NCBI GenBank assembly: GCA_937952135.1
Contig: CALFYL010000126.1
Location: 62,001-126,000, forward strand
DNA from: an uncultured Planctomycetia bacterium
Lineage (GTDB): Bacteria; Planctomycetota; UBA1135; GCA-002686595
Reading direction: 5' to 3'
Length of the DNA: 64,000 nucleotides
Translations under genes and position numbers: made by a program
Notes under the pieces: generated by a model
The model's input: the letters and a program-made list of their open reading frames with translations, nothing else
What the model was told of the DNA's origin: nothing
Databases searched by the model: none
Part shown: positions 25,086 through 33,900 of the stretch, piece by piece
Layout of the letters: each line of letters opens with the position of its first letter
Numbering within the stretch: position 1 is the first letter of the stretch

Positions 25086-27515
25086 GTGACCTCCACCTCC
25101 AACCATCGACCGCCCGCTGCGAAGTCGCTCGGCTCGACGCCGTCCCTCGAGCGACTCCTCGGCCGGCTGCGCGCGCGCCTGGGGAGGCTGGCCTGGATGC
25201 AGGGGCTGGGCGTCGTGTCGACGCTGTTCTGCGCGTGGCTCGCCTTCGCATTCCTCGCCGACTGGGCGCTCCACGTGCCGCGCGGAGTTCGCTGGTTCCA
25301 CTTGGCCGTGTGCGTGCTCGTGCCCGCCGCGGCGCTGTGGCGCTTCGGATTGAAGCCCTGGATCGAGCGCCCCGATCGCGCGGGGCTCGCGGTGCTGATC
25401 GAGCGCGAACGGCCCGAGACGCGGCAGTTGCTGGTGAGCGCCGTGCAGTTGCAGCTCGCGCCGTCCGCCGATGCGCATCCCGAGCTCGTCGAGCGCGTCC
25501 TGCGCGACGCCGAGCTGGAAGCGGCGCGCATGAACCTCGACGGCGTGCTCGATCCGCGGCGTCCGCGCCAACTGCTCGCGCTGGGCGCCGTGAGCGCCCT
25601 CGCCGTGTTCGCGGCCGCCCGCACGTGGCCCGACCACGCCGCGATCTTCACGGCCCGCTTGCTCGGCTCGAACGAGCCGTGGCCGCAACTGACGGTGCTC
25701 GAACTCGCGCTCGGCGCGGGCCTCGAGCACGTGCCCTTGGAGACCACCGAGCGGGGCATGCTCGCGCGCCTGCCGCGCGGCGCGGACGCTCCGATCGTCG
25801 TGCGCGCGGTCGGCGTGCGGCCCCGCGAAGTGCGCCTGCACCTCGGCGCGGGCTCGACCATCGCACTGACGTCCGGCCCCGACGGCGTCTTCCGAACCGT
25901 GCTTCGCTCGCTGAGCGAGGATGTGACCTTGCACGCCACGGGAGGCGACGACCGCGACGGCGAGCCGCGCCTCACGCTCGTCGTGTTGGAGCCGCCGGAC
26001 GTGGCCGCCCTCGCGGTCGCCATCGAGCCGCCGGCCTACACCGGCCTGCCCGGGCGCATCGAAGTCGACCGCGACGTCGAAGTGCTCGCGGGGTCGCGCG
26101 TCTCGATCGCGGTGCGGCCGTCGCCCGCCGACGCGCGCGGCTCGGTGCGCATCCTGCCGGCGGACCAGTTGATTCCGCTCGAAGCGCGCGCCTTTCCGAA
26201 GCTCCCATCCGACGCGGCAAGCCCGGAGGCGTCGGACGGTGCGTCCGAGCTCCCGTCCGCAACCGACGCACTGGGCTTCGACTTCCTGGCGGCGCAGTCC
26301 TTCCGCTACCGCATCGAGCTGGTCGACGCCGCGGGCTTGTCGAACCCCGATCCGGGCTTGTTCGCGGTCCAGGTGCTGCGCGACGAGCGTCCGCAGGTCG
26401 AGTGGCTCGCGCCCGCGCGCAACGAGATCGAGACGCTCGAGCGCGGAGCGGTGCGCATCCTCGCGCGGGTCGAGGACGACTTCGGCGTGGCCGGGGTGCA
26501 ATGGCGGGCGCGGCGCACCGCGGCCGAGCCGGCGCCGCCTTGGTCGGCGCTCGAAGCGGTCGCCGTGGCGGGAGAGAATCCCGCGGACGCGGGCGCCGCG
26601 CCGGGCGAAGGTGCGAGTCGCGTCTCGACCTCCGTGCTCGCCGGCGTCCGCGTCGACGTGGCGTCGCTCGCGGACGCCGATCGACCGCTGCAGGCGGGCG
26701 ACCAGCTCGAACTCGAGCTGCGCGCGTTCGACGCGCGGCCGCCGCTCTCCGACGGCGAGCTCGACTCCGCGGGCGTGACGACGCCCTCGCCGATCCGCGT
26801 GCGCGTCGTGAGCGAGGACGATTTCCTGCGCCGGCTGCAGGACCGGCTCGCCCGCGTCCGCGTGCAGGCGGCCGACCTCGAGACGCTGGCGCGCGAGCGC
26901 CTGCGGCGCACCGGCGAGCTGCTCCGCGCGCTCGAGAGCGATCAGGGCGCCGCGGGTGCGAGCGACATGACCGGCCTCGTGAGCGGTCAGCGCCGCGTGC
27001 AGGGCGACCTCGACTCCCTTTCGCGCGAGTTCGCGAGCATCGTCGAGAACGTGCTCTACGCGCGCCTCGACGAAGCCGCCGCGGCCGCGCTCGCCGACCT
27101 CGATTCACGCCTCGCGCAATCCTCCGCGCGCAGCTTCTCGCTCGAGATGTGGCGCGACTTCGCGCTCAGCGTGCGCTCCGGCCAGGTGCTCGCCCCCGGG
27201 CTCGCCGCGCAGCTCACGGGCTTGATGGAGCGCTCGCTCGAGCTTTCGGTGACCCACTCGCCCAAGGCCACCGACGCGCTCGATCGCAGCACGCGCGCGA
27301 GCGAAGTGGGCGCCGCCCACGCCGCGCTCACGGAGGCGCACGCGGCCCAAGAACAAGTTCAACGGGGGCTCTCGGAGTTGCTCGAGCAACTCGCCGAGTG
27401 GGACAACTTCCAAGCGGTCCTCACGCTGACGCGCGACATCCTCAACCGCCAAAAATCCGTGCGCGACCGCACGCGCGACGCCTCCGGAGACGATCCCAGG
27501 AGCAAGAGCAAATGA
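25086..27515 (+). CDS. DUF4175-like large membrane protein
   Basis: An 809-residue protein. Three N-terminal membrane segments lie at about 36-62, 72-92 and 160-180. A long extracytoplasmic part has beta-rich modules (LTVLELALGAGLEHVPLE; IEPPAYTGLPGRIEVDRDV). A C-terminal helical section from about 580 is rich in heptads (LEQLAEWDNFQAVLTLTRDI). The PPAYTGLP segment and overall plan fit DUF4175-type proteins, often encoded near MoxR/BatA genes. The start is GTG at 25086, with no clear Shine-Dalgarno. Its stop overlaps the ATG of the coiled-coil gene. Function unknown; co-translation with the next gene suggests a complex. Confidence 0.72.
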   Translation: MTSTSNHRPPAAKSLGSTPSLERLLGRLRARLGRLAWMQGLGVVSTLFCAWLAFAFLADWALHVPRGVRWFHLAVCVLVPAAALWRFGLKPWIERPDRAGLAVLIERERPETRQLLVSAVQLQLAPSADAHPELVERVLRDAELEAARMNLDGVLDPRRPRQLLALGAVSALAVFAAARTWPDHAAIFTARLLGSNEPWPQLTVLELALGAGLEHVPLETTERGMLARLPRGADAPIVVRAVGVRPREVRLHLGAGSTIALTSGPDGVFRTVLRSLSEDVTLHATGGDDRDGEPRLTLVVLEPPDVAALAVAIEPPAYTGLPGRIEVDRDVEVLAGSRVSIAVRPSPADARGSVRILPADQLIPLEARAFPKLPSDAASPEASDGASELPSATDALGFDFLAAQSFRYRIELVDAAGLSNPDPGLFAVQVLRDERPQVEWLAPARNEIETLERGAVRILARVEDDFGVAGVQWRARRTAAEPAPPWSALEAVAVAGENPADAGAAPGEGASRVSTSVLAGVRVDVASLADADRPLQAGDQLELELRAFDARPPLSDGELDSAGVTTPSPIRVRVVSEDDFLRRLQDRLARVRVQAADLETLARERLRRTGELLRALESDQGAAGASDMTGLVSGQRRVQGDLDSLSREFASIVENVLYARLDEAAAAALADLDSRLAQSSARSFSLEMWRDFALSVRSGQVLAPGLAAQLTGLMERSLELSVTHSPKATDALDRSTRASEVGAAHAALTEAHAAQEQVQRGLSELLEQLAEWDNFQAVLTLTRDILNRQKSVRDRTRDASGDDPRSKSK

Positions 27516-30500
27516 GATCCAGCAGCTCGAAGATCCACCGCGCCACGCTCGGCTTGCTTCTCGCCGGGGTCGCCGCCGTGCTGGGCGGAAACGCCGGGGC
27601 GCAAGACCGCGACGTCACGGCGATTCTCGAAGAGCAGGAGCTCTTGCGGCGCCAGGTGCAGCGCTTGCGGCGCACGATCGAGGCCCTGATCCCGCGGCTC
27701 GAACAGGAAGGCCGCCCGCGTGCGCTGGAGTTGTTGCAGGAAGGCCTCACGCTGCTGCAGGAGCGTTCGGAACAAGCCGGACGGCTCACGCTCGAGGAGC
27801 TGATGGACCGCGTCCGTCTGGATGTCCAGTCGGGCCAGATCGCGACGTCGATCGCGGGGCAAGAGCAGATCATCCGCGACCTCGAGCGACTGCTGTCCGT
27901 GCTGCTCGACCGGCGCAACGTCGACGAGCTGCAGAAGTCGATCGAGGAGCTCGAGAAGATCCGCAAGGAGCTCGGGGATCTGCGCTCGCGCGAGAGCGAG
28001 CTGGTGCGCGAGACGGAGAAGTTGCGCGAAGAGTCGCGCACGGCCGAGCAACGTTCGCTCGAGGAACGGATCCAGGCGCTCGCACAGGCCCAGCGAGAGC
28101 TGCTGGAGCGCAACGAACGCGCGGGCCGCCAGAGCGGCTCCCACGCGCTCGAACAGCTCAGCCGCGAACTCGATTCGCTGCTCGAGCGTCAGCGCGTGGA
28201 TGCGGAAGTGCTCGAGAGTTGGCAACCCGAGACGTCCGCGGCGCTGGAGGAAGCGGCGCAAGCGATGACCGAGGCTCGCCGCGCCCAGGCGCGCGCCGAT
28301 CGCCTGCGCGAAGCGTCGCAGGCGCTCCGCGAGGCGGCCGCGCGGTCGCGCGACGCGAGCGAGGCGGCGACGGACGGCGAGCTCGCGACGTCCCTCGAGG
28401 CGCGAGCCGAGCGCGAAGCGCGCACGGCCCGCGCGTCGGAGGACGATGCGGCCAAGGCCGCGGCGGAAGCGCTGCAGGCGGCGGCGCAGCGCGCCCGCCA
28501 GGCGGCGGGCGATCCCGCGGCGCGCGGAGCGGCGGCCGAGCAGCACGAGCGGTCGGCGAAGGAGCTCGAGGCGCTCGCGAAGGCGCAGGATGCCCAGGCG
28601 GCTGCCGCGCGCAAGCAGGCGGGCGAATCGGCGAAGGCCGGACAAGCCGCGAGCGAGAGCGGCGCGCAAGCCAAAACAGGTGAGCGCGGATCGGAGGCCG
28701 CTCGAAGCGGTGAGAGCAGCGCTCAAAGCGGCGCCGAGAGCCGCCCCGAAACCGACGGGCCGAAGGGCGCGTCCGAGGGCGAGAGTCCCGCGCAGGAAGC
28801 GCTGCGCGAACTCGAGGCCGCGTTGAAGCGCGCGGACGAGGCGGCCGCGAACCGCGCCACCGATCCCGCGGCGGCGAGCGAGGCGGCGCGCGCGACGGAC
28901 GAGGCAGCTCGCGCGCTCGAGCAGGCGCTCGAATACGAGAGGCAGCTCTCGCCCGCGCTCGCGGGCTCGCAATCCGAAGCCGCGCGGACGGCCGAACGGC
29001 TCGCGCGCGGACTCGAGACGCTGCCGACGCCGCGTCCGGGCGGCGAGGCGCAGGCCCGCGAGGCGCTGCAGGAAGCGGCCGAAAAGATGGGCGAGGCCGC
29101 GCGCGCGGCGCGCGAGCAGAGCGCGGACGACGCGGCGCAGGCCGCGCGCGCCGCCGAAGAGGCGCTCGCGAAAGCGAAAGACGCGCTCTCGGGGGCCCAA
29201 CGCGAGCGCGAGTCCGCTGCCAGCGCTGCCTCGGTCCAGAATTCCGGCTCCCGCGAACAGCAAGGTGGCCAACAGCAAGGCAGTCAACAGCAAGGCAGCC
29301 AGCAACAGAGCGGCCAACAGCAGAGCGGCCAACAGCAGAGCGGCCAGCAGCCGAACGAGATGGCCGCGGAGCAAGAGCAACTTGCGCAGCAGGCGCGCGA
29401 TGCGGCGCAGCAGTCGACGCCGTCTTCCAGCAACTCTCCTACGGCGCCGCAGCAACAAGCCGCGAAGCAGTCGCTCGAACGCGCGCAAGAAGCGATGCAG
29501 CGCGCGGCGGAACAGCTCTCCGAGGGCCGCTCGGCTTCCGCGGCCGAGTCGCAGCGCGAGGCTCTCGAGGAACTCGCGCGCGCCGAACAAGCGACGCGCT
29601 CGGGCGTGCAACCGCAGAGCCCCGAGGCTCGCGCCAAGGCCGACGAACTCGCGCGCGAACAGGAGAAGATCCGCAGCGCCCTCTTGGACCTCGCCACGCG
29701 CAACAGCGAGCGCAAGAACTCGAAGCCCTCGCCGTCGCTCGGGCGCGCGTCGCAGTCGGCGGGCGAGGCGAAAGAGGCGCTGGACAGCGGCGACCTCGAC
29801 GCTGCCGAGCAGGCCGAGGAACAGACCGAGCGCGACATCCAGGCCGCGCAGGCCGAGCTCGAGCGCGAAGAGGAGCAGTACCAGCGCCTGCGACAGGAAG
29901 AGGTGCTGTTCCGCATCGGCGAGGAGATGGTCGCGCTTCTGGAGGCCGAGAAGGCCGCGCTCGCCGCGCTGCGCGAGGTCGACACGGCGCGGGACGGCGA
30001 GAAGCTCTCGCGCGCCGAGCGCCTGCGCCTGCGACGTGTGGCGGGAGACCTGACCCAGCACGCCGTGCGCACGGGCGAGCTCGCGACGGCGATCGAAGCG
30101 GAGAACTCGGCCGTCTTCGCGCACGTGCTGCGCGAAGTTCGCCAGGACCTCGAGCGCGTCGCGCGCGACATCGACGAAGTCGGCGGCCACCAGACCGGCG
30201 AGCGGCCGCAGGCCTTGCTCGAAGACGCGATCGAAGCCACGGAGCGCGTGCTCGAGGCGCTCAAGGCCGAGCAAGCGCGCCGCCAGCAGGAACAGCAGCA
30301 AGAGCAGCAACAGCAGCCGCAAGAGGGCACGAAGCCGCCGTTGGTGCCGGACGTCGCCGAGCTGAAGCTCCTGCGCCAGATGGAGGTCGACACCCTCGAT
30401 TCGCTGCGGCGCTTCGAGATCCTCCACCCCGATCTGGACGCCTCGGACCTCGGGCCCGAGACGCTCGAGGACTTGCTGCGCCTCGCCGAGCGCCACGAAC

Positions 30501-30580
30501 GGACGACGCGCCTGTTCGCGCGTTTCCGGGCTAGGCTAGGGATCGAAGGACCGCCGACCGACGGAGTTCAAAAGCCATGA
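27512..30580 (+). CDS. Giant secreted coiled-coil protein with Gln-rich repeats
   Basis: A 1022-residue exported protein: signal peptide 1-30 ending GNAGAQ, then almost uninterrupted heptad-type helix. There are Leu/Glu-rich coiled coils at about 35-260, an Ala/Glu/Arg-rich helix at about 260-570, and a low-complexity Gln/Ser/Gly segment at about 582-615. Further Ala/Glu-rich coiled coils follow to about 930, then another Gln run (QQEQQQEQQQQPQEG) and a short structured C-terminus (LKLLRQMEVDTLDSLRRFEI). The ATG at 27512 overlaps the DUF4175 stop and has AGGAG 9 bases upstream. It probably forms long fibrous oligomers in the envelope. It is unlike anything I can name; it is possibly the structural product handled by this cluster. 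Confidence 0.75.
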   Translation: MRSSSSKIHRATLGLLLAGVAAVLGGNAGAQDRDVTAILEEQELLRRQVQRLRRTIEALIPRLEQEGRPRALELLQEGLTLLQERSEQAGRLTLEELMDRVRLDVQSGQIATSIAGQEQIIRDLERLLSVLLDRRNVDELQKSIEELEKIRKELGDLRSRESELVRETEKLREESRTAEQRSLEERIQALAQAQRELLERNERAGRQSGSHALEQLSRELDSLLERQRVDAEVLESWQPETSAALEEAAQAMTEARRAQARADRLREASQALREAAARSRDASEAATDGELATSLEARAEREARTARASEDDAAKAAAEALQAAAQRARQAAGDPAARGAAAEQHERSAKELEALAKAQDAQAAAARKQAGESAKAGQAASESGAQAKTGERGSEAARSGESSAQSGAESRPETDGPKGASEGESPAQEALRELEAALKRADEAAANRATDPAAASEAARATDEAARALEQALEYERQLSPALAGSQSEAARTAERLARGLETLPTPRPGGEAQAREALQEAAEKMGEAARAAREQSADDAAQAARAAEEALAKAKDALSGAQRERESAASAASVQNSGSREQQGGQQQGSQQQGSQQQSGQQQSGQQQSGQQPNEMAAEQEQLAQQARDAAQQSTPSSSNSPTAPQQQAAKQSLERAQEAMQRAAEQLSEGRSASAAESQREALEELARAEQATRSGVQPQSPEARAKADELAREQEKIRSALLDLATRNSERKNSKPSPSLGRASQSAGEAKEALDSGDLDAAEQAEEQTERDIQAAQAELEREEEQYQRLRQEEVLFRIGEEMVALLEAEKAALAALREVDTARDGEKLSRAERLRLRRVAGDLTQHAVRTGELATAIEAENSAVFAHVLREVRQDLERVARDIDEVGGHQTGERPQALLEDAIEATERVLEALKAEQARRQQEQQQEQQQQPQEGTKPPLVPDVAELKLLRQMEVDTLDSLRRFEILHPDLDASDLGPETLEDLLRLAERHERTTRLFARFRARLGIEGPPTDGVQKP
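29265..29353 (+). repeat. 15-base minisatellite in the coiled-coil gene
   Basis: Direct repeats of about 15 bases, clearest as AGCGGCCAACAGCAG at 29309-29323, 29324-29338 and (diverged) 29339-29353, with older degenerate units before. They encode QQSGQ-type pentapeptides. Copy number is likely to vary between strains. Confidence 0.8.
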
Positions 30581-30933
30581 GACGCACCCTCACCGCATCC
30601 GCTCGCATCGCCCTCGCCGCCGCGGCGCTCGCGCTGGCCGCCTCCGCGCACCCGGCTTCCGCACAGGAACCGGTCCCGCCGACGCTGCCGACCCTTCCGA
30701 AGGCCGACGACTCGCGCGAGGAGATGATCGAGCTCTTCCGCAAGGTCGAGAAGCGCCTGGGCGAGATCGACAAACTGCTCTACGACGCGAGCGCGGGCGA
30801 GGGCAGCTTGAAGGGCGAGTCGCTGGACAGCGGCCTGTCGGACCTGTTGAAGAACTCGAAGTCGAAGAGCGAGGAAGTGCTCTCGGGCATCGACCGCATC
30901 CTCGAGATCGCGAAGCAGCAGGGCGGGACATGA
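30577..30933 (+). CDS. Small secreted helical protein
   Basis: 118 residues: a signal peptide (1-30, ALALAASAHPASAQ), a Pro-rich spacer (EPVPPTLPTLPK) and a single amphipathic helical region (REEMIELFRKVEKRLGEIDK and SGLSDLLKNSKSKSEEVLSG). I do not recognise a family. The ATG overlaps the stop of the giant coiled-coil gene (ATGA), implying coupled translation and probably binding to that protein or its complex. Confidence 0.7.
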   Translation: MRRTLTASARIALAAAALALAASAHPASAQEPVPPTLPTLPKADDSREEMIELFRKVEKRLGEIDKLLYDASAGEGSLKGESLDSGLSDLLKNSKSKSEEVLSGIDRILEIAKQQGGT

Positions 30934-30942
30934 AGCTCCGCC

Positions 30943-31344
30943 ATGAGCGGCGGTCAGCCGCAAAGCAACTCGAAAGGCGCCCAGGGGGAACCGCAGCAGG
31001 GATCGCAAGGCCCGCAGCAGCGCGAGTCGACGCCCGACAAGCCCGGCGGGCGCGACCCGTCGAACAAGCCCGAGGGCGAGCAGCCGCAGGACGGTGACCA
31101 ACCCAAGCAGGGCGACCAACCGAAGGGCGACCGGGAGTCGGGCGCCACGCCGCAGAACTCCAAGGGCGGTCCGCCGCCTGGCTCGGAGACGCAACGGGTG
31201 GACGCGGGCCGAGACGGCGAACGCTGGGGCGAGTTGCCCGAGCAGTACCGCGAGTTGTTCCGCACCGAAGGCGGCGGCGATCTCCCGCCGCAGTACCGCG
31301 ACTGGATCGACGCCTACCACCGGCGTCTGAACCGTCGTCGCTGA
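30943..31344 (+). CDS. Gln/Pro/Gly-rich hypothetical protein with short structured tail
   Basis: 133 residues. The first 90 are low complexity (Gln, Pro, Gly, Asp, Lys) and surely disordered. The last 40 are ordered-looking: RWGELPEQYRELFRTEGGGD and PPQYRDWIDAYHRRLNRRR. Similar W-x-LP-x-x-x-R / P-x-x-Y-x-x-x-I-x-x-Y tails occur at the ends of planctomycete MoxR-linked proteins, as far as I recall. It starts 9 bases after the preceding stop. There is no signal peptide; it may be a continuation or cytoplasmic partner of the complex. Confidence 0.6.
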   Translation: MSGGQPQSNSKGAQGEPQQGSQGPQQRESTPDKPGGRDPSNKPEGEQPQDGDQPKQGDQPKGDRESGATPQNSKGGPPPGSETQRVDAGRDGERWGELPEQYRELFRTEGGGDLPPQYRDWIDAYHRRLNRRR

Positions 31345-31361
31345 CGTTCTCGGCGGGCTCG

Positions 31362-32540
31362 ATGGCGGCATTCGGCGCGTCGTTCGCATTCGCGTTCGCA
31401 GCGTTCGCGTTGGTGCCGCCCGGGCTCTCGCCGAGCGCCTCCCCGGCCGGCTCGCGCGCCGACTTGGAGCGGGCGCGGGTTGGCGCGGGCACGCTGACGG
31501 CGAAGTCGAACCTCCAAAGCGCGCCCGACGCGCTGGGCGCCCCCGCATCGCGCCTCGAACCCGATGTGCGCGCGGCGCTCGAGCGCGGGCTCGCGTTCCT
31601 AGCGCAAGCGCAGACGCGAACGGAAGACGGCTCGCTTCCGCGTCTCGAGGGCCAGCAGGACGTCACCGTCGCCGTCACCGCCCTGGCGGCGCTGGCGTTC
31701 ATGGCCGGCGGCTCGACGCCCGAGCGCGGCCTGCATTCGCGCGAAGTCGCGCGCGCGGTCGACTTCCTGCTCGCGCGCGCCGACATGAGCGGCTCGCCGA
31801 CGCACGGCTACATCTCGAACGGCGCCTCCGAACCCACCGCGCGCATGCACGGCCACGGCTTCGCCGCGCTCGCGCTCGCGCAGGCCTACACGATGTCGCC
31901 GAGCGGCGCGCGCGGCGAACGCGTGGCGCGCACGCTGGAAGCCGCGGTGAAGCGCATCGAGGCGAGCCAGAGCGTCGAAGGCGGGTGGTTCTATTCCCCC
32001 ACCGCGAACATCGAGCACGAGAACTCGGTCACGGTCGTCCAGCTCCAAGCGCTGCGCGCGGCGCACAATTGCGGCGTGCAGGTCGACAGCCAGGTCGTGC
32101 GCACGGCGGTCGACTACATCCGGCGCTGCCAGAGCGAGGACGGCGCGTTCCGCTACGCGCTCGACCCGACGCAGAAGACATCGATCGCGCTGACCGCCGC
32201 CGGGCTCGCGACGCTGCACTCCGCCGGGGTGTACGAGGGCCCCGAGGTGCGGCGCGCCACCGACGCGCTCTGGCGGCGCATCACGGCGCGCGGCGAGGGC
32301 AAGGAACGCGCGGCGGATTTCCCCTACTACGAGCGGCTGTACGTGGCGATCGCGCTTTGGACCATGCCGGACCAGCGCGGGTTCGTGCGCTGGTTCGAGG
32401 AAACCGCGGCGGACGCCGTGCGCGACCAGCGCGCGGACGGCGGCTGGGGCGACGAGCGCTACGGCGCGTGCTACGCGACGGCCATGAACTGCCTCGTGCT
32501 GTCGATGCCCGACGGCTTGCTGCCGCTCTTCGAGCGCTGA
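31362..32540 (+). CDS. Second alpha-toroid (squalene-oxidase-repeat) protein of the cluster
   Basis: 392 residues with a hydrophobic N-terminus (AFGASFAFAFAAFALVPPG) acting as signal peptide or anchor. Repeats of the prenyltransferase/terpenoid-cyclase kind follow: QSVEGGWFYSP, CQSEDGAFRYAL, LTAAGLATLHSAGVY and QRADGGWGDERYG. It ends DGLLPLFER, matching the RFLPIFQR end of the protein at 23838. Cyclase catalytic motifs are absent. It is the last gene of the cluster, 17 bases after the preceding stop and convergent with larE. Confidence 0.82.
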   Translation: MAAFGASFAFAFAAFALVPPGLSPSASPAGSRADLERARVGAGTLTAKSNLQSAPDALGAPASRLEPDVRAALERGLAFLAQAQTRTEDGSLPRLEGQQDVTVAVTALAALAFMAGGSTPERGLHSREVARAVDFLLARADMSGSPTHGYISNGASEPTARMHGHGFAALALAQAYTMSPSGARGERVARTLEAAVKRIEASQSVEGGWFYSPTANIEHENSVTVVQLQALRAAHNCGVQVDSQVVRTAVDYIRRCQSEDGAFRYALDPTQKTSIALTAAGLATLHSAGVYEGPEVRRATDALWRRITARGEGKERAADFPYYERLYVAIALWTMPDQRGFVRWFEETAADAVRDQRADGGWGDERYGACYATAMNCLVLSMPDGLLPLFER

Positions 32541-32543
32541 GAG

Positions 32544-32566
32544 CGCGCCGATCGACGCGCGGCGCG
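32544..32566. terminator. Hairpin between convergent toroid gene and larE
   Basis: CGCGCC (32544-32549) and GGCGCG (32561-32566) can pair in the 27-base gap between convergent genes. There is no T-tract. A weak candidate for a shared terminator. Confidence 0.3.
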
Positions 32567-32567
32567 T

Positions 32568-33389
32568 TCAGCGCGCGCGCTGCGCCGGCGGCACGTACGC
32601 GTGCAGCTCGGCTCGTTCGAAGCCCGCGGCATTCAGGCCCTCGACCGCGAGCTCGAGTTGCGCGCGAGCGCGTTCGAGCTCGTCGGCGCCGACCTCGATG
32701 CGCGCGAGCGTGCCGTGGTCGCGCACGCGGACCTGGCGCCAGCCCAGTCCCTTCAAGACTTCCTCGGCTCGCTCGACGCGCGCGAGCCTCTCGCGCGTGA
32801 CGCGGACACCGACGGGGATGCGCGACGCGAGGCACGCGCTCGCGGGCTTGTCGGCCAGCGGCAGACCGTGTTCGCGCGCGTAGCGGCGCACGTCGAGCTT
32901 CGTGAAACCCGCGGCTGAGAGCGGCGCGAGCACTTCGAACTCGCGCGCGGCGCGCGCGCCGGGGCGCAGGTCGGAGAGGTCGTCGACGATCTCGCCGAAG
33001 GCCAGGCGCGGCACGTTGTGCTCGCGCGCCCAGCCGGACATCGCCTCGAACAGCGCCGCTTTGCAGAAGTAGCAGCGGTCGCCGGCGTTGCGTTGGTAGC
33101 GCGGGTCTTCGAGTTCGTTGGTGCCGAGCACTACGGGCTCGGCGCCGATCGAGCGCGCGAAAGCGAGCGCGGCGTCGAACTCGCTGCGCGCGAGCGAGGG
33201 CGAGTCGGCGATGACGGCGGTGGCGCGCTCCCCCAGCACGCGCCGCGCTGCGTGCAAGAGCACGCCCGAGTCGACGCCGCCGGAGTACGCGATCGCCAGC
33301 GAGCCGCACTCGCCCAGGCGGCGTTCGAGCTCGGCCACGCGCTCGGCGTAGCGGCTCGAGGACTCGGAGGGCGAGGATTCAGGTTCCAT
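32568..33389 (-). CDS. larE: LarE-type ATP-dependent sacrificial sulfur transferase
   Basis: 273 residues. The PP-loop pyrophosphatase motif SGGVDS (36-41) binds ATP. GDRCYFCK (C106, C109) and KPASACLASRIPVG (C186) give the three cysteines seen in many LarE proteins; C186 is in the position of the sacrificial Cys. LarE transfers sulfur to the nicotinate-derived precursor of the nickel-pincer nucleotide of lactate racemase. larB, larC and larA are not in the window, so a different sulfur acceptor is possible. The start overlaps the end of the preceding gamma-carbonic-anhydrase gene by 11 bases. It belongs to an operon that begins with thiS and thiG, also sulfur-transfer genes. Confidence 0.88.
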   Translation of the reverse strand: MEPESSPSESSSRYAERVAELERRLGECGSLAIAYSGGVDSGVLLHAARRVLGERATAVIADSPSLARSEFDAALAFARSIGAEPVVLGTNELEDPRYQRNAGDRCYFCKAALFEAMSGWAREHNVPRLAFGEIVDDLSDLRPGARAAREFEVLAPLSAAGFTKLDVRRYAREHGLPLADKPASACLASRIPVGVRVTRERLARVERAEEVLKGLGWRQVRVRDHGTLARIEVGADELERARAQLELAVEGLNAAGFERAELHAYVPPAQRAR

Positions 33390-33900
33390 CGGACCCGTCG
33401 AGGTAGAGGCGGATCTTGCGCGCGTAGTCCGCGGCGCTCCGCTGGATGGCCGCGACGTCGGCGTCGCTCAGGCTGCGCACCACGCGCGCGGGCAAGCCGA
33501 CGATGAGCGAACGCGGCGGCGCCACGAAGCCCTCCTTCACCACGGCGCCCGCGGCGACGAGGCACTCGTCGCCGATCACCGAGCGCCCGAGCAGGATCGC
33601 GCCCATGCCGATCAAGCAGCGGTTGCCGACGCTGGCGCCGTGCAGGATCGCGCGGTGGCCCACGGTGCAGTCCTCGCCGATCGTGTTCGGGATGTCCGTG
33701 TCGGCGTGGATCATCGTGAGATCCTGGATGTTCGTGCCGCGGCCGACGGTGAGCGGAGCGTCGTCTCCGCGCAGCACGCAGCCGAACCACACGCCGACCT
33801 CCGCTCCGAGCGTCACGTCGCCGGTGATCGTTGCGTTGTGGGCGACGAAGGCGCCGCCCTCGACCGGGCGGAACAATCCGCGGCGAGGAAAGTAGGTCAT
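33379..33900 (-). CDS. Gamma-carbonic anhydrase/hexapeptide-repeat protein (YrdA type)
   Basis: A left-handed beta-helix protein of 173 residues. Hexapeptide repeats run from ATITGDVTLGAEVGVWFGCV to RSVIGDECLVAAGAVV. Three putative zinc-ligand His lie in DLTMIHAD and CTVGHRAILHG. The family includes gamma-class carbonic anhydrases and many members of unknown function; activity is not certain. The ATG at 33898-33900 overlaps the CPBP gene stop (ATGA). Confidence 0.88.
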   Translation of the reverse strand: MTYFPRRGLFRPVEGGAFVAHNATITGDVTLGAEVGVWFGCVLRGDDAPLTVGRGTNIQDLTMIHADTDIPNTIGEDCTVGHRAILHGASVGNRCLIGMGAILLGRSVIGDECLVAAGAVVKEGFVAPPRSLIVGLPARVVRSLSDADVAAIQRSAADYARKIRLYLDGSDGT

